Position numbers and translations under genes: made by a program. A stretch of DNA of 64,000 nt from Herbaspirillum sp. meg3. Its GTDB lineage: Bacteria; Pseudomonadota; Gammaproteobacteria; Burkholderiales; Burkholderiaceae_D. The stretch spans positions 5,022,001 through 5,086,000 of the forward strand of contig NZ_CP022736.1 in NCBI RefSeq assembly GCF_002257565.1, in the 5' to 3' direction. Shown piece after piece: positions 1 to 8,327 of the stretch; within the stretch, counting starts at the first letter, position 1; each line of letters starts with the position of its first letter. The notes under the pieces are model-generated. The model was not told the DNA's origin and did not search any database. It saw only the letters and a program-made list of their open reading frames with translations.

Positions 1-1464
1 GCTGTCCTTACGGATATCCTTCACCGGCTTGTCGTCCTTGCTGGAAGTATCGCGAATCTCGGCCTTGACCTTCGAGACCTGCACCGGCAGACCCTTCAGG
101 TGATTCAACGCCTGCGCCAACTGGAAGTCTTCCTTGCTGCCGAATTCCAATGGCTTGCGCTTCTTCTCCAGCGCGATCAGACGCTCTTCTTCCTTTTCGT
201 CGACGGTGGTGGCTTTGACTTCCGTCGCGTCCTTGTCCTTGTCGTTGATCAGATGCTTGGTCAGGTCGGCTTCGCGCAGACGCAGGCCGTTGAGGCCATC
301 GCCATCGGCGTATTCATCGACCATGATGTCCGGCACGATGCCGCGGGCCTGGATCGAGCGGCCATTCGGCGTGTAGTAACGCGCGGTGGTCAGCTTGACG
401 GCGGTCTGGCGGTCAGGTGGCAACGGAATGACCGATTGCACCGAACCCTTGCCGAACGACTGCGTCCCCATGATGGTGGCACGCTTGTAGTCTTGCAATG
501 CGCCGGCCACGATCTCGGAGGCAGAAGCCGAACCCGAATTGATCAGCACGACCATCGGCACCTTCTTGATCGCATCCGGCAGACGCGCCAGCGGATCGGT
601 CAGCGAACCTTGTGCATATTCATCGCGCTTGGCGGCGTAGATAACCTTCGAGCTGGCCAGTTGACCGTTAGTCGTCACAACCACGGCATCCTTCGGCAGA
701 AAAGCGCCCGATACGCCGATCGCGCCTGGCAAGACGCCACCCGGATCGTTACGCAGGTCAAGCACCAGGCCCTTCAGGTTTGGTTCCTGTGCGTAGAACG
801 CAAGGATCTTCTTGGCCATGTCGTCGACGGTCGGCTCCTGGAATTGCGTCACGCGCAACCAGGCGTAGCCAGGCTCGATCACCTTCGACTTCACGCTTTG
901 CATGCGGATTTCCTGGCGCATGATGGTGACGATGATCGGACGGTCTTCGTCCTTGCGGGCAATCGTCAGCGTGATCTTGGTGTTGGGTTCGCCGCGCATT
1001 TTCTTGACGGCTTCATCCAGCGTCAGGCCCTTTACCGGTGTCGCGTCGAGACGGGTTATCAGATCGCCCGCCTTGATGCCTGCACGGTAGGCAGGAGAAT
1101 CTTCGATCGGCGAGATCACTTTGACATAGCCGTCTTCCATACCGACTTCGATACCCAGGCCGACAAACTTGCCCATGGTGCTTTCGCGCAGCTCTTTGAA
1201 AGCCTTCTTGTCGAGGTAAGCGGAATGCGGATCGAGCGAGGCGACCATGCCGGAAATTGCTTCCGTCAGCAGCTTCTTGTCTTCGACAGGTTCAACATAG
1301 TTGGACTTGATCATCCCGAACACGTCGGTCAGCTGCCGGACCTCTTCCAGCGGCAGCGGCTCTGCTCCGCTCTTCTGTGCGATGGCATCCAACTGCATCG
1401 AAGCCGCCACACCTGCAATCATGCCCAGACCGATAAGACCGATATTCTTGAGTTTGCTGCCCAT
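1..1464 (-). CDS. ctpA: S41 family C-terminal processing peptidase (partial, 3' end outside window)
   Basis: This is a periplasmic serine protease of the tail-specific/CtpA family, which trims C-termini of envelope proteins and is often linked to peptidoglycan hydrolase turnover. The 488 visible codons show an N-terminal hydrophobic anchor (residues 7-22), a PDZ domain (about 100-170) and the catalytic core, with the serine motif GSASASE (311-317) and the general-base lysine in SFGKG (K339). The start ATG at 1464 lies 3 bases after the envC stop. The AGGTGA that ends envC (its last Arg codon and TGA stop) serves as ribosome binding site, so the two genes are probably translationally coupled. 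Pairing with EnvC suggests a shared role in septal wall remodelling. No stop codon is reached before base 1, so the C-terminus is missing. Family assignment is firm; the substrate is unknown. Confidence 0.93.
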   Translation of the reverse strand, partial: MGSKLKNIGLIGLGMIAGVAASMQLDAIAQKSGAEPLPLEEVRQLTDVFGMIKSNYVEPVEDKKLLTEAISGMVASLDPHSAYLDKKAFKELRESTMGKFVGLGIEVGMEDGYVKVISPIEDSPAYRAGIKAGDLITRLDATPVKGLTLDEAVKKMRGEPNTKITLTIARKDEDRPIIVTIMRQEIRMQSVKSKVIEPGYAWLRVTQFQEPTVDDMAKKILAFYAQEPNLKGLVLDLRNDPGGVLPGAIGVSGAFLPKDAVVVTTNGQLASSKVIYAAKRDEYAQGSLTDPLARLPDAIKKVPMVVLINSGSASASEIVAGALQDYKRATIMGTQSFGKGSVQSVIPLPPDRQTAVKLTTARYYTPNGRSIQARGIVPDIMVDEYADGDGLNGLRLREADLTKHLINDKDKDATEVKATTVDEKEEERLIALEKKRKPLEFGSKEDFQLAQALNHLKGLPVQVSKVKAEIRDTSSKDDKPVKDIRKDS

Positions 1465-1467
1465 GTT

Positions 1468-2895
1468 TCACCTAGTAGTTACCCAGCCGAGTGGGTCGAA
1501 AGCGCGGCCCTGATGCCGCATTTCAAAGTATAAACCCGATTGCTCATTGCCGCCGCTATTACCTGCGCTGGCGATGACATCCCCGGTTTTGACGAGATCC
1601 CCTGCCCGTTTCAAGACGGACTGATTATTGCCATAAATGGTCATGTACTGATTGCCGTGATCGACGATGATCAGGTTGCCGAAACCGCGCAACCAATCCG
1701 CATAGACCACCCGCCCCGCCGCCACAGCCTTGACTTCCGTTCCTTCCGGAGCTCGGATGAAGAGCCCCTTCCAGCTTGGTCCGTCGCCGCGCTTGCCGCC
1801 GAACTTGGCGAGCAGGTCGCCGCGCACCGGCAGACGCAGCTGGCCGCGCAGGCTGGCGAAAGGTTTACCAAAATTTTCTTCCGGCGACGGCGTCGCGTCG
1901 TTTCTGCCCAGTGATTGCGGTGCTTCGTCGTCATCAATTGCGTCGGACGGCGCAGGCTTGCTCTTGGTTCCCGGCGCGGCCTTCGCTTGCTGGGCGACGC
2001 GCTTGTCATGTTCAGCCTTGGCTTTGGCCAATTGCTCCTGACGACGTTTTTCGCGTGCGGCTGCTTCGGCCTTCTTTTGCTCTTCGATGATCTGCGCCAG
2101 CTTGTCGACCAGGCCTGACAGGCGCTGCTCGTCGCGCTGGAGATTGCCGACTTCCTTGCGCTGCGAGGTGAGTTTGGTCGACAACTGGGCCAGCAAACTG
2201 CTGCGCTTGGCCTTTTCTTTCTCCAGCAACTTCTTTTGTTCGTTTTCTTCCTGGGCGATTTCTTCCAGTTCGAACTTGGCGTTTTGGGTCGCTGCCTTGT
2301 TGTCCTTGATCGCCTGCAGGTTCACGCGCAAGGTTTCGATCAGACGCGCCTGCGCCTGCGAAATGTAGCCCATGTACTGCAATTCGCGGTTGATGCGATT
2401 GGGATTGTCGCCCGAGAGCAGCAACTTGATGCGATCCTCGTTGCCGGCCACGTATTGCTCGCGCAGCAGCTTCGACAACTGCGCCTGCTGGACGTTGACG
2501 ACGCCGGACAGCTCCGACTGCTGCTTGACCAGCACGCCGAGTTTGGCTTCTGTGGCGGCTTGCTCCTGCGTCAGCTCACGCAACGATCGATTCGCCTTGG
2601 AGATGGCCAGCTCCGACTCCGCCAGCGAATCGGCCGCGTTGCCCTTGGCGGTTTCGGTCTTGTCGATGTCACGCTTGAGATTGGCCAGTTTTTGCTGCAG
2701 ATCGGCGCGCTCTTTTTCCGCCGCCTGCTTTTGCCGGGTACGCTCGGTGACCTGTTGCGCCGAAGCGCCGGGCTGCCACAACGCCGCCGACAGGAAAACC
2801 GCAGCCACGGCGACCGAGAGTGCGCTCGCCGGCCGTCGCTGCGATGGCTGCTGAATGTGCTTCAGGATTTGCTGCCTGACGTGTTGCCTGAGCAT
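1468..2895 (-). CDS. envC: EnvC-type murein hydrolase activator (coiled coil plus LytM/M23 domain)
   Basis: The 475-residue exported protein has a signal peptide (cleavage near ASA-QQ, residue 46), a long coiled-coil region (about 50-290, rich in Q, E, K and A), a Lys/Ala/Pro linker, and a C-terminal LytM (peptidase M23) fold from about 350 to 473. Metal-ligand positions of active M23 enzymes look degenerate: the usual HxxxD region reads GLFIRAPEG and the HxH position reads YFE. This matches EnvC, which activates the AmiA/AmiB amidases at the septum rather than cutting peptidoglycan itself (family knowledge). It starts 14 bases after gpmA and is followed by the coupled S41 protease. Amidase partners are not in this window. 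Confidence 0.9.
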   Translation of the reverse strand: MLRQHVRQQILKHIQQPSQRRPASALSVAVAAVFLSAALWQPGASAQQVTERTRQKQAAEKERADLQQKLANLKRDIDKTETAKGNAADSLAESELAISKANRSLRELTQEQAATEAKLGVLVKQQSELSGVVNVQQAQLSKLLREQYVAGNEDRIKLLLSGDNPNRINRELQYMGYISQAQARLIETLRVNLQAIKDNKAATQNAKFELEEIAQEENEQKKLLEKEKAKRSSLLAQLSTKLTSQRKEVGNLQRDEQRLSGLVDKLAQIIEEQKKAEAAAREKRRQEQLAKAKAEHDKRVAQQAKAAPGTKSKPAPSDAIDDDEAPQSLGRNDATPSPEENFGKPFASLRGQLRLPVRGDLLAKFGGKRGDGPSWKGLFIRAPEGTEVKAVAAGRVVYADWLRGFGNLIIVDHGNQYMTIYGNNQSVLKRAGDLVKTGDVIASAGNSGGNEQSGLYFEMRHQGRAFDPLGWVTTR

Positions 2896-2909
2896 GCCGC
2901 GAAAGGTAG

Positions 2910-3656
2910 TTATTTCGATTTCCCTTGGCTGGCGACAGCTTTCAGGGCTGCTTCGATGGCGGACTGGTCGCCGAGGTAGTAGCTCTTGATCGGCTTCAGG
3001 TCAGCGTCCAGTTCATACACCAGCGGCTGGCCGTTGGGGATGTTCAGGCCGACGATGTCGTTGTCGCTGATGCCGTCCAGATACTTGATCAGGGCGCGCA
3101 GGCTGTTGCCGTGGGCCGAGATGATGATTTTCTTGCCGGCACGGATGGCCGGAGCGATGGAGTCGTTCCAGGCCGGCAGCACGCGAGCCACGGTATCTTT
3201 GAGGCATTCTGTCAGCGGAATTTGCTCGCGCTTCAGATCAGCATAGCGAGGATCGTTGAACGATGCGCGCGGGTCGGTCGGCTCCAGCGGCAGCGGCGGC
3301 GTGTCGTAGCTGCGACGCCAGACCAGAACTTGCTCATCGCCATACTGGGCGGCGGTTTCCGCCTTGTTCAGACCTTGCAGGGCGCCGTAGTGACGCTCGT
3401 TGAGGCGCCAGTCGTGTTGCACCGGCAGGTACATCAGATCCATTTCGTCGAGCGTGGTCCACAGCGTACGGATGGCGCGCTTGAGCACCGAGGTGTAGGC
3501 CAGATCGAAGGTGAAACCGGCTTCTTTGAGCAGCTTGCCGGCCTGTTTGGCTTCGGCCACGCCTTTTTCGGTCAGATCGACGTCAACCCAGCCGGTAAAG
3601 CGGTTGGCAAGATTCCAGGTCGACTCGCCGTGGCGCATGAAAACGATTTTGTACAT
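2910..3656 (-). CDS. gpmA: 2,3-bisphosphoglycerate-dependent phosphoglycerate mutase
   Basis: It interconverts 3-phosphoglycerate and 2-phosphoglycerate in glycolysis and gluconeogenesis in the cytoplasm. At 248 residues it has the usual length of the dPGM family. The phosphohistidine motif RHGES is at residues 8-12 (His9), and the second catalytic His lies in ISAHGNSLRA near residue 183. The conserved segments ANRFTGWVDVDLTEKG and LNERHYGALQGL are present. The gene heads the gpmA-envC-protease unit and is divergent from the rhodanese gene across a 112-base spacer (3657-3768) that must hold both promoters. Assignment is secure. Confidence 0.97.
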   Translation of the reverse strand: MYKIVFMRHGESTWNLANRFTGWVDVDLTEKGVAEAKQAGKLLKEAGFTFDLAYTSVLKRAIRTLWTTLDEMDLMYLPVQHDWRLNERHYGALQGLNKAETAAQYGDEQVLVWRRSYDTPPLPLEPTDPRASFNDPRYADLKREQIPLTECLKDTVARVLPAWNDSIAPAIRAGKKIIISAHGNSLRALIKYLDGISDNDIVGLNIPNGQPLVYELDADLKPIKSYYLGDQSAIEAALKAVASQGKSK

Positions 3657-3768
3657 AGTGAGGAACAGTCAGAAAAAGGAAGCGATGAGAAAATAGCAAT
3701 TGAAGAATCAAATAGCGTGTCAGCTTCTATTTTATAATGCCGGGATTCAGTAAACCCATTGAGATCCC

Positions 3769-4194
3769 GTGAAATTCATCGTAGACAATATTTTCCTGAT
3801 CGGCCTCGTCATCATTTCCGGTGGCGCGCTGCTCGTTCCCTTCCTGCAACAGCGCGGCAGCAAGCTGACGTTGCTGCAGGCCACACAACTGATCAACACG
3901 GGTAAAACCCTGGTTCTGGACGTCCGCGACGTCGAGCAGTTCAACGCCGCGCACCTGCGCGACGCCCGCAATATCCCGCTCAAAGACCTGTCGCAACGCG
4001 TCGGCGAGCTGGACAAGTTCAAGGGCAAGAACGTCATCGTCGTCTGCCAGTCGGGTACCCAGACCGCCAAGGCGGAAGGCATCCTGAAAAAAGCCGGCTT
4101 CCCGGAAGTACACGGCCTGACCGGCGGTATCGCAGCATGGCAAGCCCAAGGTCTCCCGACCGCCAGCCAAAACAGCCCGAAGGTCGCCAAATGA
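3769..4194 (+). CDS. membrane-anchored single-domain rhodanese (sulfurtransferase-like)
   Basis: The 141-residue protein starts with GTG and has one N-terminal membrane segment (about residues 7-24) followed by a single rhodanese domain with the active-site loop CQSGTQTA. It likely handles persulfide sulfur or acts as a thiol relay at the inner membrane, with the domain on the cytoplasmic side if the anchor is N-in/C-in; the topology is inferred. A TATAAT hexamer at 3733-3738 is a candidate -10 element, with no good -35 seen. Its TGA overlaps the grxC ATG (ATGA), so the two are coupled. Rhodanese-grxC-secB-gpsA is a familiar betaproteobacterial order. The physiological sulfur donor cannot be told from sequence. 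Confidence 0.88.
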   Translation: MKFIVDNIFLIGLVIISGGALLVPFLQQRGSKLTLLQATQLINTGKTLVLDVRDVEQFNAAHLRDARNIPLKDLSQRVGELDKFKGKNVIVVCQSGTQTAKAEGILKKAGFPEVHGLTGGIAAWQAQGLPTASQNSPKVAK

Positions 4195-4451
4195 CAGCCC
4201 GCGTCGTCATGTACAGCACTGCCGTCTGCCCGTATTGCATGATGGCTGAGCGGCTGCTCAAGAGCAAAGGTATCGAAGACATCGAAAAGATCCGTGTCGA
4301 TCTCGATCCCCAGCAACGCGACATCATGATGCAAAAAACCGGTCGCCGCACCGTGCCGCAGATTTATATCGGCGACACCCACGTCGGCGGCTTCGACGAT
4401 CTGAGTGCACTGGACCGTGCGGGCGGACTCGATCCCCTGCTGCAAGCCTGA
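4191..4451 (+). CDS. grxC: glutaredoxin 3
   Basis: This is an 86-residue dithiol glutaredoxin with the CPYC active site at residues 13-16, the cis-proline motif TVPQIYIG and the glutathione-binding GGFDD segment. It reduces protein disulfides and glutathione mixed disulfides in the cytoplasm using GSH. The start at 4191 is chosen because it gives the normal family length and overlaps the rhodanese stop in an ATGA junction; an upstream in-frame ATG at 4137 would add 18 residues inside the rhodanese domain and is unlikely. secB follows after 56 bases. Confidence 0.96.
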   Translation: MTARVVMYSTAVCPYCMMAERLLKSKGIEDIEKIRVDLDPQQRDIMMQKTGRRTVPQIYIGDTHVGGFDDLSALDRAGGLDPLLQA

Positions 4452-4507
4452 TGTACTGAGTCATTCCTGCATAACTGTATTAATTCAACCTGAAACGAGA
4501 GCATTCC

Positions 4508-5002
4508 ATGGCGGAAGAGAACCAACAAGCTGAACAGCAACCTGTATTCCAGATTCAACGCGTCTACCTGAAAGACCTGTCGCTGGAGCAACCGAATTCA
4601 CCGGCGATTTTCCTGGAACAGGATGCACCGGCAATCGAAGTGTCGGTCGACGTCGGCGCCGAAGCGCTGGCTGACGGCATTTTCGAATCCACCGTCACCA
4701 TCACCGTGACTGCCAAGGTCAAGGACAAGGTCGCTTTTCTGGTCGAAGGCAAGCAAGCCGGCATCTTTGAAGTACGCAACGTTCCTGCCGAGCAACTGGA
4801 TCCGCTGCTGGGCATCGGTTGCCCGAACATCATCTATCCCTACCTGCGCGCCAACATCGCCGACGTGATCACACGCGCCGGTTTCCCGCCGATTCATCTG
4901 GCTGAAATCAATTTCGAAGTGTTCTATCAGCAACGCCTGCAAGCGCTGGCCGAGCAACAAACCGATGGCACACTGGTCACCGGTTCGACGACCGTCAACT
5001 GA
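4508..5002 (+). CDS. secB: protein-export chaperone SecB
   Basis: SecB is a homotetrameric cytoplasmic chaperone that holds precursor proteins unfolded and hands them to SecA for Sec translocation. The 164-residue protein has an N-terminal Gln/Glu-rich tail, then the conserved core with FQIQRVYLKDLSLEQPN, the middle segment around VRNVPAEQLDPLLGIGCPN, and the IYPYLRANIADVITRAGFPP region. A clear GAGAG lies just upstream of the ATG. It sits in the grxC-secB-gpsA block, where linkage to gpsA is common in proteobacteria. Confidence 0.97.
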   Translation: MAEENQQAEQQPVFQIQRVYLKDLSLEQPNSPAIFLEQDAPAIEVSVDVGAEALADGIFESTVTITVTAKVKDKVAFLVEGKQAGIFEVRNVPAEQLDPLLGIGCPNIIYPYLRANIADVITRAGFPPIHLAEINFEVFYQQRLQALAEQQTDGTLVTGSTTVN

Positions 5003-5141
5003 TTCTGCCGTACCGCTGCGTTGCCATTCCGCTTGGCGTGAACGGTAATGCAGCGCGCCTCTTTCCTGCTATTCGATGCCTGACGTGTACGTGCAAGACT
5101 TTCCGGACACACGGCTTCAACCTCTACAGCGGAGCAAGTCC

Positions 5142-5594
5142 ATGAAATTTTCCTCTCTCGTTCTATCCGCTCTCGTACTTAGCTCGGCTGCCGCCGTTCC
5201 TGCTTATGCGCTCGACTTCAAATCGGTCGGCGCCGCGCCGGCGATTCTGTACGACGCCCCATCCGAAAAAGGCCGCCGCGTCTCGATCGCGCCACGCGGC
5301 ATGCCGGTAGAAGTCGTACTGACCTATGGCGACTGGAGCAAGGTACGCGATGCCTCCGGCGCGCTGTCGTGGGTACAGTCGAAGGCTTTGGCAGCCAAGC
5401 GCAACGTCGTTGTCAGCGCACCCAATGCCAAGATTCACGCCGCCGCCGATGAGGCCAGCGCGACCGTGTTCAGCGCCGACAAAAACGTATTGCTGGAACT
5501 GACGGATCCGACACCGGTCTCTGGTTGGGTCAAGGTCAAACACCGTGACGGCCAGAGCGGCTTCGTCAAGACTGCAGAGGTATGGGGGGATTGA
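5142..5594 (+). CDS. exported SH3-like domain protein
   Basis: The 150-residue protein has a Sec signal peptide (residues 1-23, ending AYA-LDF) and two SH3-like (SH3b/DUF1058-type) segments, visible as AILYDAPSEKGRRV...YGDWSKVRDASGALSWV and KIHAAADEASATV...GWVKVKHRDGQSGFV. Bacterial SH3-like domains of this kind usually bind cell-wall material, so it is probably periplasmic and wall-associated; function is inferred from the fold only. The start at 5142 follows GGAG at a good distance and places the signal peptide at the N-terminus; an upstream in-frame ATG (5076) is unlikely. It lies between secB and gpsA. Confidence 0.82.
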   Translation: MKFSSLVLSALVLSSAAAVPAYALDFKSVGAAPAILYDAPSEKGRRVSIAPRGMPVEVVLTYGDWSKVRDASGALSWVQSKALAAKRNVVVSAPNAKIHAAADEASATVFSADKNVLLELTDPTPVSGWVKVKHRDGQSGFVKTAEVWGD

Positions 5595-5620
5595 TTCTTC
5601 CATTTTCGAAGTGCACCCTG

Positions 5621-5650
5621 CCGGCATTGATCTCGGTTCATCGATGCCGG
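5621..5650. repeat. inverted repeat between SH3-protein gene and gpsA
   Basis: CCGGCAT-T-GAT at 5621-5631 pairs with ATC-G-ATGCCGG at 5640-5650 (11 bp with one T-G wobble, 8-base loop). No T-run follows on either strand, so this is at best a weak or factor-dependent terminator. The remaining 120 bases up to gpsA hold no recognised signal. Confidence 0.45.
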
Positions 5651-5770
5651 ACCGGGCGCATACTTGGATATTCTGATATTCAGATACGCAGGCAGTACGC
5701 GAAGCATCATCAAGCCAGGCCTCGCTTTCACCTCACCAGCCTCAGACATTAGTCATTAGCGATAGCCCTC

Positions 5771-6772
5771 ATGAACATTTCGATACTCGGCGCCGGCGCC
5801 TGGGGTACAGCACTGGCCATCAATCTGGTGCAACGTCACCAGGTCGTCCTGTGGGGCCGCAACACCAAGGCCATGCAAGACGCGGCAGCACAGCGCGAAA
5901 ACATGGACTACCTGCGCGGCTTTCACCTGCCGGAGTCGCTCAAGGTCACGGCGGATTTCGATCTTGCGGTCGATCACGTCACACAAAGCCCCGCCGACAG
6001 CCTGCTGATCGTTGCGTCATCGGTCTCCGGCCTGCGTGCCTTGGCAGAAACCTTGCGCGACCGCAACATCCCCAACATCGTCTGGCTCTGCAAGGGCCTG
6101 GAAGAACAAACCCGCCTGCTGCCGCATCAGATCGTGCGTGAAGTCCTGGGTGACAGCATTCCTGCGGGTGCCTTGTCGGGTCCGTCGTTCGCGCAGGAAG
6201 TGGCGCGTGGCCTGCCCTGCGCACTGACGATCGCCAGCAACGACAAGGCCTTGTGCGAGCGCGTCGTCGCTGCGGTGCATGGCGGCAATCTGCGCGTGTA
6301 TTCGAGTGACGATTTGATTGGCGTGGAAATCGGTGGCGCAGTGAAAAACATTCTCGCCATCGCCACCGGCGCCGCCGACGGCCTGCAACTGGGTCTGAAT
6401 GCGCGCGCGGCCCTGATTACGCGCGGCCTGGCGGAAATCAGCCGTCTCGGCATTGCGCTCGGCGGACGTGCGGAAACCTTCATGGGCTTGTCCGGCGTAG
6501 GCGACCTCATCCTCACATGCACCGGCGATCTGTCGCGCAATCGCCGTGTCGGATTAGGACTGGCGCAAGGGAAAAAACTGGAGACGATCGTTGCCGAACT
6601 CGGTCATGTGGCCGAAGGCGTGCGTTGTGCGCAAGCCGTGCGCTCGCTGGCGCAGGAATTGAATATCGACATGCCGATCACCAATGCAGTGGCCGGCGCC
6701 TTGTTCGATGGCATTTCCGTACAGGAAATGGTTGCGCAATTGCTGTCGCGCGATCCGCGCGAAGAAAACTGA
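5771..6772 (+). CDS. gpsA: glycerol-3-phosphate dehydrogenase [NAD(P)+]
   Basis: It reduces dihydroxyacetone phosphate to sn-glycerol 3-phosphate, the backbone precursor for phospholipids. The 333-residue cytoplasmic enzyme opens with the Rossmann motif GAGAWGTA (residues 7-14). It contains the signature LSGPSFAQEVARG, the catalytic lysine region EIGGAVKNILAIATG, and the C-terminal SRNRRVGLGLAQG stretch. It is the last gene of the rhodanese-grxC-secB-SH3-gpsA run. No obvious intrinsic terminator follows; the next gene (6931-7170) is convergent. Confidence 0.97.
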   Translation: MNISILGAGAWGTALAINLVQRHQVVLWGRNTKAMQDAAAQRENMDYLRGFHLPESLKVTADFDLAVDHVTQSPADSLLIVASSVSGLRALAETLRDRNIPNIVWLCKGLEEQTRLLPHQIVREVLGDSIPAGALSGPSFAQEVARGLPCALTIASNDKALCERVVAAVHGGNLRVYSSDDLIGVEIGGAVKNILAIATGAADGLQLGLNARAALITRGLAEISRLGIALGGRAETFMGLSGVGDLILTCTGDLSRNRRVGLGLAQGKKLETIVAELGHVAEGVRCAQAVRSLAQELNIDMPITNAVAGALFDGISVQEMVAQLLSRDPREEN

Positions 6773-6930
6773 AAAGAAAAACTAAAACCCCGAAAAGCAG
6801 TACAACAAAGGGCGGTTTCAGCATTCCTTAACATCCCGGGGAGTCCCCGACATTCTGAAAATGCCGGACTGCATCACCCATATCTTTTGCAGTCCCGGCA
6901 CCGTCCTGAAGCGATGATGCCTTGCCTGAC

Positions 6931-7170
6931 TTAGCGGGCGACGATGTCGCTTTCCATTTTTGGGCGTTTGAAACGCTTGGGCGATTCGCCCTCGACGATA
7001 TCGTCGATCTGCTTTGGCAGCTTGTCATACATGGAGCAATCGTCTTCACGCTCTTTGGCGCGAAACGATTTGGCTGTCTTGCTGAAACGGCCTTCCTTGG
7101 CCGCCAGCGCGTATGACTGATGATGGCTGGCGCCGAGCTTTGTCTTTGCGTTGCGTTCGATTGCTTGCAT
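6931..7170 (-). CDS. small charged protein of unknown function
   Basis: I do not recognise this 79-residue protein. It is very hydrophilic, rich in Lys, Arg, Glu and Asp, has no signal peptide or membrane segment, and contains one Cys (DDCSMYDKLPKQ). The start ATG at 7170 is preceded by AAGGA at 7-8 bases, a good ribosome binding site; an upstream in-frame codon (7224) would lengthen it to 97 residues but lacks such a site. The gene is convergent with gpsA and stands alone. It may be a lineage-specific protein, perhaps nucleic-acid-binding given its basic patches, but that is only a guess. Confidence 0.6.
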   Translation of the reverse strand: MQAIERNAKTKLGASHHQSYALAAKEGRFSKTAKSFRAKEREDDCSMYDKLPKQIDDIVEGESPKRFKRPKMESDIVAR

Positions 7171-7415
7171 AACTCTATCCTTACCGTCTTCTGACGTTCC
7201 TGTTCGTAACTTCCGCGGCAACATTGATGGTGTGATCTGTCATCGTTGTGCGTTTGTCGCTGCGCGTTTTTGGCGCGCTGTACGTCATCTAACGCACCAA
7301 ATACGATTTGGAATACGCGAAAAACGATTTTTCGTCAGGAAATAGCAAGAAAAGTAAAAACGCCGGCATGTTTGTCGCAACGCAAAAACATAAAATATCG
7401 TTTATTTTCAACTAT
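7171..7415. other. AT-rich intergenic region between unknown gene and msrQ
   Basis: These 245 bases lie downstream of msrQ and upstream of the small unknown gene, both on the minus strand. The right half (7290-7430) is distinctly AT-rich. It has a palindrome CGAAAAA-CGA-TTTTTCG at 7318-7334, which could be a weak transcription stop for msrQ or a protein-binding site. The promoter for the small gene must lie here, but no convincing -35/-10 pair was seen. Confidence 0.4.
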
Positions 7416-8048
7416 TTACATAGCTTTCTGCGACCTGAATTTATAGAACATACGCAGTAGCAGCAAGATGGAAACAATTGTTGCAAAAAGTATCGGCTGG
7501 GCCAGCAAGTTCTTTCCTGCCTTCATCCACCAGAAATGTAAGATGCCCAGCGGCAAGATCAGATACATCAAGCGATGCAGCCATTGCCAGCGTTTGCCGC
7601 CCAGTCTGCGCACCATGCCGTTGGTGCTGGTCACGGCCAACGGGATCAGCAACACAAAAGCAATGAACCCGACAGTGATGAAAGGCCGCTTGATCACGTC
7701 CTTCCACATTTCCTCAACGTCGAAGAAATGATCGAACCAGAAAAACGTCATGAAATGCAGCGCGACATAAAAAAAGGAAAACAGCCCGAACATCCGGCGC
7801 AAGCGGATCAGCCAGTTCCAGCCGGTCAGCCGGCGCAACGGTGTGATCGCCAGCGTGATGCAGAGGAAATACAGCGTCCAGTCGCCGGTGTTGCGTGTGA
7901 TGAACTCGATGGGGTTGGCGCCAAGCTTGTCGAGGAAGACAAACACAGCCAGACGCAAGAACGGTAATAGCGACGCTGCAAACAACACGGCTTTGAGAAT
8001 GTCGACTTGCCGGCTCGTCAGTTTGCGGATGGCGTGAATGATATTCAT
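7416..8048 (-). CDS. msrQ: MsrQ, heme-binding membrane subunit of the MsrPQ methionine sulfoxide reductase
   Basis: MsrQ (formerly YedZ) is a heme b inner-membrane protein that passes electrons to periplasmic MsrP, the molybdopterin enzyme repairing oxidised methionines. The 210-residue protein has about six hydrophobic segments and conserved histidines (ALHFMTFFWFDHFF, WQWLHRLMYL, GILHFWW), with the family signature NTGDWTLYFL near residue 54. In most genomes msrP lies directly upstream in the same operon; here the upstream neighbour is only a 37-codon reading frame that overlaps the msrQ start. MsrP must be encoded elsewhere, or MsrQ serves another acceptor. Confidence 0.93.
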   Translation of the reverse strand: MNIIHAIRKLTSRQVDILKAVLFAASLLPFLRLAVFVFLDKLGANPIEFITRNTGDWTLYFLCITLAITPLRRLTGWNWLIRLRRMFGLFSFFYVALHFMTFFWFDHFFDVEEMWKDVIKRPFITVGFIAFVLLIPLAVTSTNGMVRRLGGKRWQWLHRLMYLILPLGILHFWWMKAGKNLLAQPILFATIVSILLLLRMFYKFRSQKAM

Positions 8049-8158
8049 ATCGCCGCCTGCAACAGGTTGATCCTCACTGCCGATGAAGTCGTCGCGCGCG
8101 AGAAGAGGCCGAAGCAGGGGAAAAAGTCGATGTTGCGAGACAAGCGCTTGATCAGCAT
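8045..8158 (-). CDS. 37-codon small ORF overlapping msrQ start (possible msrP remnant or leader peptide)
   Basis: This short frame has a strong ribosome binding site (GGAG, 5 bases before ATG at 8158). Its TGA (8047-8045) overlaps the msrQ ATG, the typical arrangement of a translationally coupled gene pair. The product begins MLIKRLSRNIDFF and resembles no domain I know. Because msrP normally occupies this position, the frame may be the remnant of a deleted msrP, or a small coupling peptide; neither is proven. An in-frame upstream extension to 8245 exists but has no comparable start signal. Confidence 0.35.
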   Translation of the reverse strand: MLIKRLSRNIDFFPCFGLFSRATTSSAVRINLLQAAI

Positions 8159-8327
8159 GCGGACTCCGTAAGCGGTGATAAGCAAAAAAGAAGGGCGAAA
8201 ATCGACGAGAAAGGCGCCAATTGCCCGTGCAGGCATCGACATCATCTTACAGAAATTCGTGATTTTGATTTCCCCGGCAATGTGCGGAAGAAGATTTGCA
8301 ATGCGTCGTCGAAGTCAGACTGCCAAC

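Noticed and set aside
100..1533. Plus-strand frame opposite the S41 protease gene
   Set aside because: The minus-strand frame encodes a full protease with catalytic Ser/Lys and PDZ; the plus frame is composition-driven.
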